Source of the DNA: Vineibacter terrae
Lineage (GTDB): Bacteria > Pseudomonadota > Alphaproteobacteria > Reyranellales > Reyranellaceae
Direction: 5' to 3'
NCBI RefSeq assembly: GCF_008039615.1
Contig: NZ_VDUZ01000025.1
Coordinates: 56,830-120,829 of the forward strand
DNA length: 64,000 nucleotides
This document shows, one piece after another, positions 24,614-33,691 of the stretch (positions are counted from its first letter, which is position 1; each line of letters starts with the position of its first letter). Made by a program: the position numbers and the translations under genes. The notes under the pieces were generated by a model. The model ran no database searches and was not told the DNA's origin. It saw only the letters and a program-made list of their open reading frames with translations.

Positions 24614-24628
24614 TGGAATTGATTTCCA
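24614..24628. promoter_or_regulatory. IclR-type box
   Basis: TGGAATTGATTTCCA differs by one base from the E. coli IclR consensus TGGAAATNATTTCCA as I recall it, and its ATGGAA/TTCCAT arms (24613-24618 and 24624-24629) are exact. It lies in an AT-rich pocket between the ABC operon start and the tautomerase gene end. Binding by the IclR protein encoded at 18.6 kb is inferred. Confidence 0.6.
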
Positions 24629-24644
24629 TTTTTGGATTGATCAC

Positions 24645-25754
24645 TCATGCCGCGTCGCGTGCCGCCTGGATCAGGCCCGGCCGCACATAAACCGTCCCGT
24701 CGAATAGGGCGCGAGCCGTCCGCAGCAGGCCGGCACGCTCGACGATCGGCGCATCTTCGCTGCCGCCGACCTCGAGCGAGACGGTGAACTCACCGGTCGG
24801 GTGCTCGACAGACAGGTGCTTGACGCGGCCTTCCGGCATGCGCGCCACGGCGTGCGCCGGCGCGCCGGGCAGCACGCAGGCGGTCGCCACCGACACGGCT
24901 GCGAACACGCCGATCGCGGCATGGCACTCGTGCGGGATGAAGCTGCGCGTGCAGACATGGCCGCCGGCACGCGGCGGCGCCAGCAGCGCCATCTTCGGCA
25001 CCACCTTGCGGCTGACGTCGCCCAGGCCCATGAGCCGGCCGGCGGCCAGACGCAGGGTCTCGATTCGCGCCTTGAGCGCCGTGTCCTTGTCGAGCGCGGC
25101 GCGGTCCTCGTAGCCGGAGATGCCGACAGCTTGCGCCTGCAGCACGACTACCGGCATGCCGTTGTCGATGCAGGTCAGCGCCACGCCATCGACGATGTCG
25201 ACGATACGGCCAGTCGGCAGCAGGCTGCCGCAGACCGAGCCGGCGGCATCGAGGAAATTGATGCTGATCGGCGCGCTGGTGCCGGGCACGCCGTCGATGT
25301 GAGCGTCGCCGTCATAGGCGATGTCGCCGTCGGGCGTCCGGACCACCAGCTCGGCCAGGGTGCCGGTGTTGACCGTGCGCACGCGCACGCGGGTTTCCGG
25401 ATGGCGTGCCGCGATCAGGCCGCGCTCAATGGCGAAGGGGCCGATGCCGGCCAGCAGATTGCCGCAGTTCGGCGTGGTGTCCACGACCGGCTGATCGATG
25501 CTGACCTGGGCGAACAGGAAGTCGATGTCGGCGTCAGGCTGCTGCGAGCGGCTCACGACCGCCACTTTGCTGGTCAGAGGATGCGCCCCGCCGACGCCGT
25601 CGACCTGCCGCGGATCGGGCGAGCCCATGGCGGCCAGCAGGACGCGATCGCGCGCATCAGGTTCGCGGGGCAGGTCGTCAGCCAGGAAGTAGGCGCCCTT
25701 GGAGGTGCCGCCGCGCATCAGCATGCAACGAATGCCGGTCTGTCTCATGGCCAT
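24645..25754 (-). CDS. PrpF-family isomerase, probable 4-oxalomesaconate tautomerase
   Basis: The 369-residue protein is a PrpF/diaminopimelate-epimerase-fold enzyme; MLMRGGTSKGAYF near the start and TPNCGNLLAGIGPFA with the pocket cysteine are the family signatures, and HECHAAIGVF lies in the second half. GalD of the gallate pathway, which tautomerises 4-oxalomesaconate, is the best functional match given the upstream LigB-type dioxygenase. PrpF aconitate isomerases share the fold and remain an alternative. It ends the operon dioxygenase-esterase-tautomerase. Confidence 0.85.
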   Translation of the reverse strand: MAMRQTGIRCMLMRGGTSKGAYFLADDLPREPDARDRVLLAAMGSPDPRQVDGVGGAHPLTSKVAVVSRSQQPDADIDFLFAQVSIDQPVVDTTPNCGNLLAGIGPFAIERGLIAARHPETRVRVRTVNTGTLAELVVRTPDGDIAYDGDAHIDGVPGTSAPISINFLDAAGSVCGSLLPTGRIVDIVDGVALTCIDNGMPVVVLQAQAVGISGYEDRAALDKDTALKARIETLRLAAGRLMGLGDVSRKVVPKMALLAPPRAGGHVCTRSFIPHECHAAIGVFAAVSVATACVLPGAPAHAVARMPEGRVKHLSVEHPTGEFTVSLEVGGSEDAPIVERAGLLRTARALFDGTVYVRPGLIQAARDAA

Positions 25755-25801
25755 GCCCTCACGATGGTCGACGGTGGCGGCCTGATCCTACCCATACGCG
25801 A

Positions 25802-27331
25802 TCATGCACGCTCGCCGCCGGCGCGGCTGTCGTAGAAGCGGTCGAGGAAATCCATGTGGCGCGTGCGCCAGCCATGGCCGGCGCCAATCGCGCCGCCGAG
25901 CTCGAGGTAGGGATCGTTGGCGGTGTCGTAGACGGGCCAGGCGGGCAGGGCGCCGCCATTGGGGTCGCCAGTCGTTGCGAACCGCGCCCAGGCGCCGATC
26001 ATTGCGTCGGACACGTGCGTGTCGCGGGCATCGAACGGCAGCGCTGCGCCGGTGCGCGATGCCGCGAGGTTGCCGAACACGTAACCCACCTCGTCGCCGT
26101 GGTTGGGTGGCGTCGGGCCGCCGGCGCGATGGCGTGTGAAGGCATAGCGCCAGGTGCGGGGTTGCTGACGGATCGAGGCGCGTGCCACGCCGCGGACGCC
26201 GAAATTGAACTGCGTGTCGGCGAACACGCAAGCCACGGCGGCACGCACGTCGCTGTCGGTCTCCGCCGGATAGAGCGCGAGGGCCTCCTCGGCCATGGCA
26301 CCGAAGCTTTCCGCCAGCAGCGTTCTGTAGTCGGCGCGCGTGCGCACTGTCCATTGCGCGGTCAGCATCGAGCCTTCGTCGCTGTTGTTGCCGATGATCA
26401 TCGGCACGGCCTGGAAATGGCCGTCGCGATAGGCTGGCCGCTCGTCCTGCGGCAGCACGCAACCGTCCCAGATCGGCCGCAGCAGCCGCGGGCTGGTCAG
26501 GCCGCGCATCGCCGGCACGGCCTGCGCGGTTTTGGCGAAGAGCTCGGCGGCGCTGAGCTGGCGCAGCGCCGCGAGCGACGGCGCCAGGCTGCTTCCCAGC
26601 GCCTCCGCCTCGGCCAGGCGTGCCAGCGGGCGGAAGCTGCCGGGGCTTTGCAGGATGACCTGGTGCATCAGCCCGTCCGTCAGGGGCGACGTCGCCAGCA
26701 ATGCCAGCGATGCCGAGCCCGCCGACACGCCGAAGGTCGTGACGCGCCCGGGATCGCCGCCGAACGCGGCGATGTTGCGCTGTACCCATTGCAAGGCAGC
26801 GATCTGATCGAGCAGGCCGTAGTTGCCGGAAACGCCCTGCGGCGATTCGCGGCTCAGCTCGGGATGGGCGAGGAAGCCGAACAGGCCGACGCGATAATTG
26901 GCGGCAACCACCACGACGCCGCTTCGCGCCAGCTTCTCCCCGTCCGAGCGGGCGTCGGCCGAGCTCCCTGCCGTGAAGCCGCCGCCATGCAGCCACACCA
27001 TCACCGGCAGCTTCTCGTCGGCACGGCGCGCCGGCGTCCATACGCTCAGATGCAGGCAGTCCTCGTCCTGCCCGGCGCCGCGCGAGGCGGCGCTGGGCGC
27101 TTGCGGGCAATCGGGGCCGAAGGCAGTGGCGAGCCGGTCTCCCTTCCATGGCACGGCGGGTTGCGGCGGCCGCCAGCGCCGCTCGCCGACCGGCGGCGCA
27201 GCGAACGGGATGCCCTTGAAGCAGCGCACCGGCCCGTCGCTGCCGATCACGGACCCGCTGTCGATCCGCACCGGGGCCGTGCGCGTGCGCCCGTTCCCGT
27301 CGTCTTGCCTCGCTGCGTCGGGCATGGCCAT
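25802..27331 (-). CDS. type-B carboxylesterase
   Basis: The 509-residue enzyme is a carboxylesterase of the cholinesterase-like family. It has the oxyanion HGGGF at about residue 115, the nucleophile elbow GVSAGSASL near residue 200, EDCLHLSVWTP upstream, and a late GDEVGYVFGN segment supplying the catalytic histidine region. No signal peptide is seen, so it is probably cytoplasmic. It lies 4 bases after the dioxygenase gene and could hydrolyse an aromatic ester, such as a phthalate or hydroxybenzoate ester, before ring attack. Confidence 0.9.
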   Translation of the reverse strand: MAMPDAARQDDGNGRTRTAPVRIDSGSVIGSDGPVRCFKGIPFAAPPVGERRWRPPQPAVPWKGDRLATAFGPDCPQAPSAASRGAGQDEDCLHLSVWTPARRADEKLPVMVWLHGGGFTAGSSADARSDGEKLARSGVVVVAANYRVGLFGFLAHPELSRESPQGVSGNYGLLDQIAALQWVQRNIAAFGGDPGRVTTFGVSAGSASLALLATSPLTDGLMHQVILQSPGSFRPLARLAEAEALGSSLAPSLAALRQLSAAELFAKTAQAVPAMRGLTSPRLLRPIWDGCVLPQDERPAYRDGHFQAVPMIIGNNSDEGSMLTAQWTVRTRADYRTLLAESFGAMAEEALALYPAETDSDVRAAVACVFADTQFNFGVRGVARASIRQQPRTWRYAFTRHRAGGPTPPNHGDEVGYVFGNLAASRTGAALPFDARDTHVSDAMIGAWARFATTGDPNGGALPAWPVYDTANDPYLELGGAIGAGHGWRTRHMDFLDRFYDSRAGGERA

Positions 27332-27335
27332 GACC

Positions 27336-28322
27336 TCAACGCCAGGCGGCGAAGCAGAGGCCCGTGCCGGTGCCGGCCGGCGTGCGATAGCCGGGCCGGT
27401 AGACGATCCAATCGAGGTCGAGCGTCTCGACGGCGCCGGCGACGCAGATCCAGTTGCGGATCTCCGAGCTGCCGGAATTGAGCTTGTTGCGCGGCAGCGC
27501 GTGCAGGCTTTCGGCGTTCTTCTCGCGCAGCGCCCTGACCACCGTGCCGTCGAGCTCCTCGTCGACTGTGAAATGGCTCAGGCCGCCGGATGCGATGATG
27601 CCGATGCGGGTGTCGCCGGGGAACGCTTCGACGGCGCGCCGGATCGCCTGGCCCAAGCGGTAGCAGCGGCGTGGCGTCGGCTGGTTGGGCGGGTAGTAGG
27701 TGTTGAGGAAAACCGGCACGACGGGCAGGACCGACCCGTTCATTAGCCGCTTGTGCACGAAGCCGAACGCATGGCCCTCGCTCGTGCCGTCGGGCAGCGC
27801 ATTGGCGGTGGCGATGTCGAAATCGTCGTCGATCAGCGACTGGATCAGGTGACGGGAGAGGCGCGAGTCGACCGGGAAATCGCGTGGTTCACGCTCTTCA
27901 TAGTAGCGGGCCGAGGCGCGCATGAACCACGGGTCGTCCGGCTGGCTCTGCCGGCGCGGCGCGTTGCGGATGGTCTCGCCGTAGTAGATCAGGACGCTGG
28001 GCAGGTTGTTCTCGAAGTAGAGCTCCTTCTGGTCGTCGCCGACGACGATCAACGCATCCAGCGCAGAGCCCTCGAGCAGGTGTGTGATGTCGGCCATGCA
28101 CCGCGTCGCCGTGGCATGGCTTTCGGCCATCCGCTCCGGCGCGAGATAGGCCGCGATGTGCGGACCGGCCGCGGCGACCAGCCCGTCATAGGTGATGCTG
28201 CGGCCCTCCTTGTCGAGATGCGGCCGATCCTTGTCGCGTTCGACGAAACGCGGCCAATCCTGCAGCGACGCATTCAGCATCGGTGTGTGCGATGTGCCAA
28301 TACCGAGGACAAGCTTTGCCAT
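27336..28322 (-). CDS. class III extradiol dioxygenase, LigB-type catalytic subunit
   Basis: The 328-residue protein matches LigB-like extradiol dioxygenases. H12 in GIGTSHTPML is an expected Fe(II) ligand, VVGDDQKELYF is the family's second conserved region, and ASGGLSHF carries the acid-base histidine. No LigA-like small domain is fused or encoded nearby, unlike protocatechuate 4,5-dioxygenase or gallate dioxygenase. AGGAGG lies 9 bases before the ATG. It heads the minus operon divergent from the Rieske oxygenase and should cleave the catecholic product of that enzyme. Confidence 0.88.
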   Translation of the reverse strand: MAKLVLGIGTSHTPMLNASLQDWPRFVERDKDRPHLDKEGRSITYDGLVAAAGPHIAAYLAPERMAESHATATRCMADITHLLEGSALDALIVVGDDQKELYFENNLPSVLIYYGETIRNAPRRQSQPDDPWFMRASARYYEEREPRDFPVDSRLSRHLIQSLIDDDFDIATANALPDGTSEGHAFGFVHKRLMNGSVLPVVPVFLNTYYPPNQPTPRRCYRLGQAIRRAVEAFPGDTRIGIIASGGLSHFTVDEELDGTVVRALREKNAESLHALPRNKLNSGSSEIRNWICVAGAVETLDLDWIVYRPGYRTPAGTGTGLCFAAWR

Positions 28323-28438
28323 CGGGTATTTCCTCCTGGCCAGCACTCGTTCGCGACCGTGCCGATCGGCGAGTCACGTCGTCTGTGGCTTCGTTGGCGG
28401 CGACGATACGCAGCCGCTTTGGGGTGGTCAATTTGATT

Positions 28439-28453
28439 TGGAATTAAGTTTCA
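28439..28453. promoter_or_regulatory. IclR-like half-conserved box, left site
   Basis: TGGAATTAAGTTTCA keeps the TGGAAT and TTTC halves of the box at 24614 in the same spacing. It lies in the AT-rich divergent promoter between the LigB-type dioxygenase and Rieske oxygenase genes. Confidence 0.45.
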
Positions 28454-28508
28454 TTAAAGGTCATATGTGCGCATGCTGGAGGCCGTTCAATTGACCGCTT
28501 GAAAAATA

Positions 28509-28523
28509 TGGAATATCGTTTCG
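28509..28523. promoter_or_regulatory. IclR-like half-conserved box, right site
   Basis: TGGAATATCGTTTCG again has TGGAAT and TTTC halves in the same spacing as the site 70 bases to its left and lies 74 bases before the oxygenase start. Paired sites could allow cooperative binding at both divergent promoters. Confidence 0.4.
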
Positions 28524-28596
28524 AAATTATAGACATGAATGCAGCGGACCAGCCGGCACGATGTCGGCATCGTCATCGCCGATAGGGAGAGAAGCC

Positions 28597-29919
28597 GTGA
28601 GCATTGCGCGCGACAGCGAAGACCTGACCCGCGTGGGTCCTGGCACGGTGATGGGCGACTTCATGCGCCAATACTGGCTGCCGGCGGCGATGTCGTCGGA
28701 GCTGAAGGCCGACGGTGATCCGATGCGGCTGATGCTGCTGGGCGAGAAGCTGATCGCCTTCCGCGACAGCAGCGGCCGGGTGGGCGTGATGGATCATCGC
28801 TGCCCGCATCGCTGCGCGTCGCTGTTCCTGGGCCGCAACGAGGAGAACGGCCTGCGCTGCGTCTATCACGGCTGGAAGTTCGACGCCGACGGCAACTGCG
28901 TCGACATGCCGAGCGTGCCGACGCACCAGGACTTCAAGGACAAGGTCAAGGCCAAGGCCTACAAGGCCGCCGAGCGCAACGGCCTGATCTGGGTCTACAT
29001 GGGCGATCGCAAGGCAGCGCCGCCGCTGCCGCTGATCGAGCCGTCGCTGCTGCCGGCGCACGACATGACGGTCAACTTCGTCCAGCGGTCGTGCAACTGG
29101 CTGCAGGGGCTGGAAGGCGACATCGACACGTCGCATTTCGGCTTCCTGCATGTCGGCGAGAAGAAGGTCGAGGATTTCGATCCTGACGACATGCTGCGCT
29201 ACACGGTGCTCAACCGCGCGCCGGAGTATCATGTCGCCGACTCGCCGTGGGGAACCACCTATGCCGCCTACCGCCCGGCCGAGGAAGGCGGCACGTACTG
29301 GCGCTTCGCCAACTACATGTTTCCGTTCTGGACGCAGACGCCGCAAGGCGAGTTCGCCACCCATGTCGGCGCGCGCGCCTGGGTGCCGATGGACGACAAC
29401 AACACCATGTTCGTGCACCTGCACTGGGCGTCGGCCAAGCCCAGCGTGAAGCCGATCAAGAAGGACGGCACCGTGCTGCTGCACGTCAATCGTGTCCACG
29501 ACTACCAGCCCAACACCACGGACTGGTACGGACGCTGGCGGCTGAAGCGCAACGAGGCCAACGACTGGGGCATCGACCGCGAGGCGCAGCGCGACGGCCG
29601 AATCTTCACCGGCATCAACAATATCCATCTGCAGGACCAGGCCGTCACCGAGAGCATGGGGCCGATCACCGATCACGCCTTCGAGCATCTCGGCCCGTCC
29701 GACCGCATGATCGCCCGCACCCGCCGCCGGGCGCTGCAGGCGGCACGGGCGTTCCGCGACACCGGCGCGGCGCCGCCGGGCGTCGATGATCCGAATGTCT
29801 TCATGCAATCGCGCAGCGGCTACTTCATCCTGAAGGACGGTGTCGACTGGCGCGACGCCTATGCCCAGCAGGTCGGCACCGCCGAACGGCCGGCGCCGAT
29901 GCCGCAGGCGGCCGAGTAG
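28597..29919 (+). CDS. Rieske non-haem iron oxygenase, large subunit (phthalate dioxygenase-like)
   Basis: The 440-residue protein carries a Rieske [2Fe-2S] site with C69/H71 (CPHRC) and C88/H91 (CVYHGW), and a mononuclear iron motif DIDTSHFGFLH giving two histidines. Domain order and length match the phthalate 4,5-dioxygenase group, whose members also demethylate aryl ethers. The GTG at 28597 is preferred because AGGGAGA lies 7 bases upstream; an ATG 36 bases earlier has no such site. The reductase follows after 26 bases. Its aromatic substrate is unknown. Confidence 0.92.
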   Translation: MSIARDSEDLTRVGPGTVMGDFMRQYWLPAAMSSELKADGDPMRLMLLGEKLIAFRDSSGRVGVMDHRCPHRCASLFLGRNEENGLRCVYHGWKFDADGNCVDMPSVPTHQDFKDKVKAKAYKAAERNGLIWVYMGDRKAAPPLPLIEPSLLPAHDMTVNFVQRSCNWLQGLEGDIDTSHFGFLHVGEKKVEDFDPDDMLRYTVLNRAPEYHVADSPWGTTYAAYRPAEEGGTYWRFANYMFPFWTQTPQGEFATHVGARAWVPMDDNNTMFVHLHWASAKPSVKPIKKDGTVLLHVNRVHDYQPNTTDWYGRWRLKRNEANDWGIDREAQRDGRIFTGINNIHLQDQAVTESMGPITDHAFEHLGPSDRMIARTRRRALQAARAFRDTGAAPPGVDDPNVFMQSRSGYFILKDGVDWRDAYAQQVGTAERPAPMPQAAE

Positions 29920-29945
29920 ACGGGCTCGGGGGCACCAAGCTGCCC

Positions 29946-30896
29946 GTGGACCACCTGATCGACATGCGCCTCGCCACCATCATCTTTGGCGGCGAGGGCA
30001 GCAACCTGTTCGAGCTGCGTCGCCCGGACGGCGGCGTCGTGCCGCCCTTCACCGCCGGCGCGCATGTCGACCTGCACCTGGCGGACGGGCTGGTACGGCA
30101 ATACTCGATCGCCAATGCGCCGGCCGAGCGCGATCGCTACCTGCTGGGCATCAAGCGCGAGGCGCAGGGGCGCGGCGGCTCGCGCTTCGTGCACGACACG
30201 GTGAAGGTGGGCGCGATCCTGAAGGTCGGCCTTCCCCGCAACAACTTCCCGCTGGTCGAGGCAGCCGCGTCATCGGTCTTCGTGGCCGGCGGGATCGGCA
30301 TCACGCCGATCCGCAGCATGGTGCATCGCGCCCAGGCCATCGGCCAGGACTGGCGGCTGCACTATGCCGTCCGCCGGCGACCGGAAGCGGTGTTCGCGGC
30401 CGAATTGCTGTCGCTAGGCGATCGCGTGCACTTGCATGTCGACGATGAGAACGACGGCCGGCTGCTCGATCTTCCTGCAGTGGTCGCCGCGGCGCCGGCC
30501 GGCGCCCATCTTTATTGCTGCGGCCCGGCACCGATGATGGCTACCTTCAAGGCCGCCGCAGCCGGCGCTGTTCCGGCCGAGCGCACGCATCTCGAATACT
30601 TCACCAGCGATACCGCGCCGGCCGTGCAAGGCGGCTTCGTCGTAGCGCTGGCGCGCAGCGGCCGGCGCATCGTCGTGCCGCCGGGCACCTCGATCCTGGA
30701 GGTGCTGCGCGCAGCCGGTTTGCGCGTGCAGGCCGCCTGCGAGCAGGGCGTCTGCGGCACCTGCGAGACCCAGGTGCTGGAGGGCACGCCCGACCATCGC
30801 GACATGATCCTCTCGGACGACGAGAAGGCCGGCGGCCGCAGCATGATGATCTGCTGCTCGGGCAGCCGCAGCGAGGTGCTGGTGCTGGATCTGTGA
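29946..30896 (+). CDS. phthalate dioxygenase-type reductase (FMN, NADH, [2Fe-2S])
   Basis: The 316-residue protein has the oxidoreductase order of phthalate dioxygenase reductase. An FMN-binding barrel contains RQYSIANAP (about residues 58-66), an NADH domain contains FVAGGIGITPIRSM and CCGPAPMM, and a C-terminal plant-type ferredoxin has CEQGVCGTCETQVL plus a final cysteine in MICCSGS. It transfers electrons from NADH to the preceding Rieske oxygenase. The GTG at 29946 is likely; an ATG 18 bases later is possible. Confidence 0.92.
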   Translation: MDHLIDMRLATIIFGGEGSNLFELRRPDGGVVPPFTAGAHVDLHLADGLVRQYSIANAPAERDRYLLGIKREAQGRGGSRFVHDTVKVGAILKVGLPRNNFPLVEAAASSVFVAGGIGITPIRSMVHRAQAIGQDWRLHYAVRRRPEAVFAAELLSLGDRVHLHVDDENDGRLLDLPAVVAAAPAGAHLYCCGPAPMMATFKAAAAGAVPAERTHLEYFTSDTAPAVQGGFVVALARSGRRIVVPPGTSILEVLRAAGLRVQAACEQGVCGTCETQVLEGTPDHRDMILSDDEKAGGRSMMICCSGSRSEVLVLDL

Positions 30897-30992
30897 TTGT
30901 GAGTCGTCCCCCCCCCACGCAGTTGGGGAGGTGCCCCGCAAGCGCTTGAGGGGAACTCCGTGGCCGTGGGAATGCCGCGCTGGTGCCCTTTA

Positions 30993-31080
30993 TGTCATCC
31001 CGAGCGCAGCGAGGGATCTCCTGCGGCAAGACGCATGGTGCGCCATTCGCAGGAGATCCCTCGCTGCGCTCGGGATGACA
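30993..31080. repeat. palindromic intergenic repeat, copy B (inverted orientation)
   Basis: Perfect 33-base arms (30993-31025 and 31048-31080) flank a centre that is the reverse complement type of the other copies (ACGCATGGTGCGCCATTC). It sits between the convergent reductase and flavoprotein genes. Its outer flanks resemble those of copy A. Confidence 0.95.
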
Positions 31081-31151
31081 GCCGGACCATTTGCGATGGC
31101 CCTGTTATCTGCCCCTTCGGGCACCCTCTCCGCAAACGGGGAAGGGGAGCG

Positions 31152-33599
31152 TCAATATCGCACCGCCTTGGTGTCGACCGGCGAGCGCAGCGACACCCGG
31201 CACGGAAAGCGCTCGCAGGCGATCTCGACCTCCCAGCTTCCGGCGGCCAGCCACGCTGCATCGACCCCTGCCTCGTGGTGGACGTAGCCCAGCCCGACGC
31301 TGCGGCCCAGCGTATGGCCGAACATGCCCGACGTGGTCATGCCGACACGGCTGCCGTCCCGCCAGATCGGCTCGTCGTGCAGCAGGACAGCCTCCGGATC
31401 GTCGACGACGATGGACACCAGCCGGCGCGACAACGGTCGGCCGCGCTGCGCCTGCAGCGCCGCGTGGCCGATGAAGCCACCAGGCTTGTCGAAGGCGACG
31501 GCGAAGCCGAGGCCCGCTTCCAGGGGCGTGGTCTCGTCGGTGATGTCATGGCCGAAATGGCGGTAGCCGCACTCCAGGCGCAGCGAGTTGAGCGCATGAT
31601 AGCCGGCCAAGGTCAGTCCGTGCGCGTCACCGGCTTCGAACAGCGTGTCGAAGACCTGGGCTGCGAACTCGATCGGGATGTACAGCTCCCAGCCCAGCGT
31701 GCCGACATAGGTGACGCGCGACGCCCGCACGCGGGCATGGCCGATGTCGACCTCGCGCGATGTCATGAACGGGAAGGCGCTGTCGGCGAAATCGTCCGGC
31801 GAGAGATCAGCCAGGAGCTGGCGCGACCGCGGCCCCATGACCCCCAGGACGGCATGGCCCGACGTGACGTCCGTCACCGTGCAGTGTGCGTCGTCAGGCG
31901 TGTGCCGCCGCAGCCAGGCGAGGTCTCGGGTCTGGCAGACCGCCGAGGTGACGACGAGGAAGCTGGTGGCGTCGATGCGGGTGACCGTGACGTCGGCCTC
32001 GATGCCGCCGCGCGGGTTGAGCCACTGGGTGTAGACGACCCTGCCGGGCGCCACGGCGATGTCGTTGGCGCAGATCCAGCCTAGCACGCTCTCGGCATCG
32101 CGCCCCTGCACCAGGAACTTGCCGAACGAGGTCTGATCGAACAGCGCCACGGCCTGACGTGCGGCCCGGTGTTCGGCGCCTGAGGCCTCATGCCAGTTCT
32201 GGCGACCGTAGCTATACGCGTACTCCGCCGCCTGGTCCGGCGCCGCGAACCAGTTGGCGCGCTCCCAGCCCGCCGTCTCGCCGAAGCAGGCGCCCAGCAC
32301 CGCCAGCCGGTCGTAGAGCGGCGAGCGCCGCACGCCGCGGGCGCTCTCGACCTGCCGGTGCGGCCAGTGCATGGCGTAGAGCAGGCCCAGGGTCTCCGTG
32401 GTGCGCTCACGCAAATAGGCACGGTTGGCCTGGAACGGCATCGCGCGCCTGACGTCGACATCCCACAGGTCCATCGGCGGATGGCCGTCGACGATCCATT
32501 GCGCCAGCACCATGCCGGCGCCGCCCGAGCTCTGGATGCCGATGGAGTTGAAGCCGCAGGCAACGAAAAAGTTGCGCAGCTCCGGCGCTTCGCCCAGCAG
32601 ATAGCGGTCGTCGGGCGTGAAGCTCTCTGGCCCGTTGAAGAAGGTGCGGATGCCGGCTTCGCCGAAGCGCGGCACGCGTGTCGCTGCCTTCTCGAGCTGT
32701 GGCTGGATGTGATCCATGTCGACGGGCAGCGTGCCGAAGGCGAAATCGTCGGGTGCGCGCCGTTCGTCCCAGGGGCGCGCCACCGGCTCGAACCAGCCCA
32801 CCAGCAGCTTGCCGGCATCCTCCTTGAAGTAGTTGGCGCTGTCGGGGTCGCGCAGGACCGGCGTGTCGGGCGACAGGCCCGCGATCGGCTCGGTGACGAC
32901 GTAGAAATGCTCGGCCGCATGCAGCGGCACCGCGACGCCGGCCATGCGGCCCACGGCGTGGCCCCACAGGCCGGCACAGTTGACGACGATCTCGGCCGTG
33001 ATATCGCCGTGGCTGGTGCGTACGCTGGCGACGGTCCCATTGCGGGTCGCGATGCCGCGTACGCTCACGCCTTCGACGATGCGGGCGCCCCCGGCGCGCG
33101 CGCCGCGCGCCAGGGCCATCGCGGTGTCGACCGGATTGGTCTGCCCGTCCTTGGGGATGAACAGGCCGCCGACGAGGTCGTCGACATGCAGCAGCGGCCA
33201 CGCCGTCTTCGACTCGGCTGGCGTCAGCAGATACGCCTCCAGCCCGAAGTGACGGGCCATGGAAGCGCCGCGCTTCAGCTCGGTCCAGCGGCCGTCGGTC
33301 GCCGCCACCGCCAGCGATCCACGCTGCCGGAAGCCGGTGGCGACCCCGGTCTCGGCCTCCAGGCGCGCGAACAGCTCGGCGGTGTACTTTGCCAGCCGGG
33401 TCAGGTTGTGGGTCGCCCGCAGCTGGCCGACCAGCCCGGCCGCATGCCATGTCGTGCCGCTGGTGAGCTTGTGGCGCTCCAGCAGCAGGACGTCACGCCA
33501 GCCGAGCTGCGTGAGGTGGTAGGCAACGCTCAGCCCGGCGATGCCGCCGCCCACGATCACCACCCGGGCCTGTGCCGGCAAGACGATGTCGTCGCTCAC
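31152..33599 (-). CDS. dimethylglycine/sarcosine dehydrogenase-like flavoprotein with GcvT domain
   Basis: The 815-residue protein has an N-terminal FAD-binding DAO domain (VVIVGGGIAGLSVAYHL at about 13-29) and TTWHAAGL, the motif in which DMGDH/SDH-family enzymes carry the flavin-linking histidine. A C-terminal folate-binding GcvT-like half starts near residue 430, with GVMGPRSRQLL and TYVGTLGWELYIP. Such enzymes oxidise N-methyl groups and pass them to tetrahydrofolate. The GTG start and length fit the family. It is divergent from the hydantoinase-like pair. Confidence 0.9.
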   Translation of the reverse strand: MSDDIVLPAQARVVIVGGGIAGLSVAYHLTQLGWRDVLLLERHKLTSGTTWHAAGLVGQLRATHNLTRLAKYTAELFARLEAETGVATGFRQRGSLAVAATDGRWTELKRGASMARHFGLEAYLLTPAESKTAWPLLHVDDLVGGLFIPKDGQTNPVDTAMALARGARAGGARIVEGVSVRGIATRNGTVASVRTSHGDITAEIVVNCAGLWGHAVGRMAGVAVPLHAAEHFYVVTEPIAGLSPDTPVLRDPDSANYFKEDAGKLLVGWFEPVARPWDERRAPDDFAFGTLPVDMDHIQPQLEKAATRVPRFGEAGIRTFFNGPESFTPDDRYLLGEAPELRNFFVACGFNSIGIQSSGGAGMVLAQWIVDGHPPMDLWDVDVRRAMPFQANRAYLRERTTETLGLLYAMHWPHRQVESARGVRRSPLYDRLAVLGACFGETAGWERANWFAAPDQAAEYAYSYGRQNWHEASGAEHRAARQAVALFDQTSFGKFLVQGRDAESVLGWICANDIAVAPGRVVYTQWLNPRGGIEADVTVTRIDATSFLVVTSAVCQTRDLAWLRRHTPDDAHCTVTDVTSGHAVLGVMGPRSRQLLADLSPDDFADSAFPFMTSREVDIGHARVRASRVTYVGTLGWELYIPIEFAAQVFDTLFEAGDAHGLTLAGYHALNSLRLECGYRHFGHDITDETTPLEAGLGFAVAFDKPGGFIGHAALQAQRGRPLSRRLVSIVVDDPEAVLLHDEPIWRDGSRVGMTTSGMFGHTLGRSVGLGYVHHEAGVDAAWLAAGSWEVEIACERFPCRVSLRSPVDTKAVRY

Positions 33600-33691
33600 G
33601 TTTTCGCCCCCCCGATACCGTTTGCAACGCTGGCCGCTCTTGGTCAGACTGAACCACGGTTCACATGAAATGGGCGATGAGGGCAAGCAGC

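Noticed and set aside
28561..28596. Upstream ATG as start of the Rieske oxygenase
   Set aside because: It lacks a ribosome site, whereas the GTG 36 bases later has AGGGAGA at proper distance and gives the usual family N-terminus.
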